Shown here: piece by piece, positions 61,880 through 64,000 of the stretch | Position numbering within the stretch: position 1 is the stretch's first letter | Layout: each line of letters starts with the position of its first letter | Source: JAEWSN01 sp942493335 | GTDB taxonomy: Bacteria; Bacillota; Clostridia; DSM-8532 | Direction of reading: 5' to 3' | DNA length: 64,000 nucleotides | Assembly (NCBI GenBank): GCA_942493335.1 | Contig: OW818693.1 | Location: 744,001 to 808,000 of the forward strand | Position numbers and translations under genes: made by a program | Notes under the pieces: generated by a model | Database searches by the model: none | What the model saw: only the letters and a program-made list of their open reading frames with translations | Told to the model about the DNA's origin: nothing

Positions 61880-62263
61880 TCATTCCCTGGCGGTGAGGAA
61901 CGCACGATATTCATCCGCATTCATCAGACCGGAAAGCATCGAAGCATCCACAGGGGAAATACCTGCGATGGGCTGTTCATAAGGAGCCTCGTTCAAAAGC
62001 TCAGGCTTGTCCTCCAAGGCCCGGTTGATCCGGGTCACCTGGCCACCCAGCGGCGCATACACGCTCGCCGCCGCTTTGACGGATTCGATGACGGCAAACG
62101 AATCGCCCGCCTTGAAGACTTTTCCTTCCGCAGGTAGTTCCACAAATACGATGGCCCCCATGTTCTCCTGCGCATGATCCGTGATGCCGATCAGAGCGAC
62201 GTCCCCTTCGACCTTCACCCATTCGTGTTCAACCGTATACCGTCTGTCCTGTCTGATGTCCAT
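61880..62263 (-). CDS. gcvH: Glycine cleavage system H protein
   Basis: A 127-residue lipoyl carrier. The lipoyl-lysine is Lys63 in AVIESVKAAASVYAP. AGGAGG lies 8 bases before the ATG at 62261-62263. It shuttles the aminomethyl group between GcvPA/PB and GcvT and would be lipoylated by LplA from the same operon. Confidence 0.96.
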   Translation of the reverse strand: MDIRQDRRYTVEHEWVKVEGDVALIGITDHAQENMGAIVFVELPAEGKVFKAGDSFAVIESVKAAASVYAPLGGQVTRINRALEDKPELLNEAPYEQPIAGISPVDASMLSGLMNADEYRAFLTARE

Positions 62264-62346
62264 TTTCTGTTCCTCCTTCTCCTCATGCCGGTCTTCAAAG
62301 ACAATTCGGCCTTCACGGCCCCTTTTACTGCCAACCGGATATCACA

Positions 62347-63552
62347 TCATGCCCCGGGCTTCCGGTAAAACGGCATGGGCACCACTTCAGCCTCAAGCCG
62401 CCGTCCGCGCACATCGATCGCCACATGTCCGCCGGGAATGGCGTACTGCGGCGCCAGCAGGGCCATCGCGACATTTCGGCCGATATGGATGCCGACGCCG
62501 CCCGAAGTGAGGATGCCGATCGGTTTCTCCGCTGATGGATTTCCCGTTCCCCCGGATTCCGGATTCTGGATGGAACCCGCAAGATTCGAAGGAGATTCCA
62601 ACGCATTCGGGGCGGCCTCCGCCGGATACACTGCACAGCCCTCTCTCGCGATTCCCCGATCCAGCAGGATGAGACCGGCCCGTATCCGTTCGCATCCCTT
62701 CTCCATTTGAAGCGCCAATGCGGATCTCCCGACAAAATCCCCCTTGTCCATCCGGATGAACCGACTCAAACCGGCTTCCACCGGTGAAACGTCGTCCCGC
62801 AGTTCATGCCCGTACAAAGGCAGGGCCCCTTCGAGCCTCAGCGTGTCCCTGGCGCCCAGCCCTGCGGGGAGAACACCGTACGGTTTCCCCGCGTCCAATA
62901 TCCGGTTCCAGAAGGAGGCAGCCCATACCGCATCCTCGCCACAGCGCACATACAGCTCAAATCCGTCTCCTCCTGTGTATCCGCTGCGGGACAGGATCGT
63001 CGGGTAACCGTCCAGCGTCATCTCTTTCCAGGTCATGAACCGCATGCCGGGCAAATCCATGCCGGAGAATGACGGCATTCCGGCAAGGATCTCCACAGCC
63101 GAAGGCCCCTGAAGCGCCAGTTGAAGCCATTGGTCCGATTCGTCCGCAAGCCGGAGCGTTTCCGGCAGGTTGGATCGGATATGCGCTTCATCCTTTCGGA
63201 TATTCCCGGCATTGACCACCAGCAGCACCTCATCCGGCGTGATTGCATAGACGAACAGGTCATCCACCGTTCCGCCATCCGCATGGCACATCGGGGAATA
63301 GGTTGCACGCATCTTGTCCGGTGCGGCGATTTTGTTCGTCAGCAATGAATCGGCAAAGGCAAGTGCTTCCGGCCCCGTGATCCGCAATTCACCCATGTGG
63401 GAAACGTCAAACAGGCCTGCGGCATTTCGGACAGCCTGATGCTCCTCCGGTATGCCCGAATACCGGATGGGCATCTCCCATCCGGCAAATTCCGCAAGCT
63501 GCGCGCCGGAGGCCTGATGAACGGGCCAAAGCAATGTTCGTTGTGCCATCAT
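62347..63552 (-). CDS. gcvT: Glycine cleavage system T protein (aminomethyltransferase)
   Basis: A 401-residue THF-dependent enzyme that makes 5,10-methylene-THF and NH3. Family motifs are RNAAGLFDVSHMGE, SRSGYTGGDGFELYV and LGARDTLRLEG. Residues about 320-345 hold a Gly/Ser/Asn/Pro-rich insertion (NALESPSNLAGSIQNPESGG). AAAGGAA precedes two adjacent ATG codons (63552, 63549). It is the first gene of the operon, placed right behind a glycine riboswitch and its terminator. No gcvL (dihydrolipoamide dehydrogenase) is visible in the window. Confidence 0.95.
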   Translation of the reverse strand: MMAQRTLLWPVHQASGAQLAEFAGWEMPIRYSGIPEEHQAVRNAAGLFDVSHMGELRITGPEALAFADSLLTNKIAAPDKMRATYSPMCHADGGTVDDLFVYAITPDEVLLVVNAGNIRKDEAHIRSNLPETLRLADESDQWLQLALQGPSAVEILAGMPSFSGMDLPGMRFMTWKEMTLDGYPTILSRSGYTGGDGFELYVRCGEDAVWAASFWNRILDAGKPYGVLPAGLGARDTLRLEGALPLYGHELRDDVSPVEAGLSRFIRMDKGDFVGRSALALQMEKGCERIRAGLILLDRGIAREGCAVYPAEAAPNALESPSNLAGSIQNPESGGTGNPSAEKPIGILTSGGVGIHIGRNVAMALLAPQYAIPGGHVAIDVRGRRLEAEVVPMPFYRKPGA

Positions 63553-63575
63553 ACGCTTCCTTTCTTCCAACCGAC

Positions 63576-63616
63576 AAAAAGACAGGGCAAACAAGCTCAA
63601 CGCTGTTTGCCCTGTC
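63576..63616 (-). terminator. Riboswitch-controlled intrinsic terminator before gcvT
   Basis: A perfect 13-base stem, GACAGGGCAAACA with its complement (63604-63616 and 63581-63593), ends in five T on the minus strand (63576-63580). Its 5' arm is also the 3' strand of P1 of aptamer 2, so glycine binding should prevent its formation. Confidence 0.9.
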
Positions 63617-63805
63617 CATTACCTGAGAGATTCACGCCCTTGCGGGCCCTTGCTCCTTCGGTGCCGTTTTCCGGCTCTTCAGGGAAATGTCCGATTGCGG
63701 TCCCTGTTCCTGAAAGGTTCGCCTGCGGGCCAGTTTTCCCGCGGACTTGCTCCTTCGGCGATTCGTCCGGACCTGTCGGTCCGGTCGGATCCTCTTCCGC
63801 AAATC
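63604..63805 (-). promoter_or_regulatory. Tandem glycine riboswitch
   Basis: Two aptamers lie in a row on the minus strand. Aptamer 1 (63693-63805) is closed by GATTTGCGG pairing with CCGCAATC and contains AAGAG and CGCCGAAGGAGCAAG. Aptamer 2 (about 63604-63690) contains GAAGAG, CACCGAAGGAGCAAGGG and CTCTCAGGTAATGGACAGG. These are the conserved core sequences of the gcvT element. It should switch on the downstream glycine cleavage genes when glycine is high. Confidence 0.93.
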
Positions 63806-63916
63806 ATCATCCGGATATTCAATTGACTGGACTCCGTTCATGTCCGCGGCTTCTGCATTCCCTGCCCGCGACATCACCAATGTACCCATCGCGCCATTTC
63901 CAGCGACAACAGAATC

Positions 63917-63944
63917 AGTATAACGCAATGCAGGACAAAAACAA
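63917..63944 (-). promoter_or_regulatory. Candidate promoter of the gcv operon
   Basis: On the minus strand TTGTTT (63939-63944) and TATACT (63917-63922) are 16 bases apart, about 110 bases upstream of aptamer 1. The -35 box is weak. Confidence 0.4.
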
Positions 63945-64000
63945 AGCGGATCCGCCGAGTCTGTCCCTCAACCGGAGACAGCCTGCTCGAACACACGCTT

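Noticed and set aside
63632..63928. Minus-strand frame in the gcv leader
   Set aside because: It covers the riboswitch aptamers, and its sequence follows their RNA motifs rather than a protein pattern.

Overview
The window looks like chromosomal DNA of an anaerobic bacterium, most likely a Clostridia-like Firmicute. Nearly every gene has an AGGAGG-type ribosome binding site 5 to 9 bases before its start. There is a SigI/RsgI sigma/anti-sigma pair and many oxygen-sensitive or ferredoxin-type proteins. Other pointers are a two-subunit glycine decarboxylase (GcvPA/GcvPB), Na+-pump decarboxylase subunits, a membrane pyrophosphatase and a putative NADH:rubredoxin oxidoreductase. The species cannot be named from the sequence. 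No rRNA, tRNA, CRISPR array, prophage or insertion sequence was recognised.

Region 1-11000 (mostly minus strand) is rich in metal, Fe-S and thiol proteins. A ZIP transporter (cut by the window edge) follows a run of two NifX-like proteins, two MinD-type ATPases carrying inserted 2[4Fe-4S] ferredoxin domains and an Mrp/ApbC ATPase. Upstream lie a MerR regulator with nine cysteines in its tail, a 65-residue Cys protein, and on the other strand a C_GCAxxG_C_C-type redox protein split by an in-frame TAG. Next come a two-gene AhpF-like disulfide reductase system, a SHOCT protein, a secreted ferritin-like DUF2202 protein, an MFS transporter and a ferredoxin.

Region 11000-24000 holds lgt and an operon of a secreted Cys-repeat protein plus sigI-rsgI behind a candidate sigma-I promoter. 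It continues with a two-component system, an ABC-2 exporter ending in a 37-residue membrane protein, an oadB-oadG pair without an alpha subunit, a short-chain dehydrogenase, and a GGDEF protein with a ribbon-helix-helix tail.

Region 24000-42400 is a carbohydrate and ester catabolic locus on the minus strand. In order of transcription it holds a GH31 glycosidase, a YesM/YesN-type two-component system, an ABC sugar importer, an esterase fused to a copper-amine-oxidase-N-like domain, an MFS transporter, a LacI regulator, an NTF2-like protein and two more esterases. An AraC activator is divergent. The ATGA overlaps and close spacing suggest that sensing, import and hydrolysis of an acylated plant glycan are expressed together. 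A CE7 deacetylase (45814-46797) and a CE2-like esterase (52605-53675) lie further on and may serve the same diet.

Region 42400-53700 carries housekeeping and unknown genes: an ABC-F ATPase, a YibE/F-like membrane protein, a predicted K+-independent H+-pyrophosphatase, an NADH:rubredoxin-type oxidoreductase and a zincin-like protein.

Region 53700-64000 is a threonine/glycine/serine catabolic gene set on the minus strand: gcvT, gcvH, gcvPA, gcvPB, lplA, tdh, kbl, sdaAB, sdaAA. It begins with a tandem glycine riboswitch whose second aptamer shares sequence with an intrinsic terminator. Together these genes would turn threonine into glycine, glycine into CO2, NH3 and methylene-THF, and serine into pyruvate.
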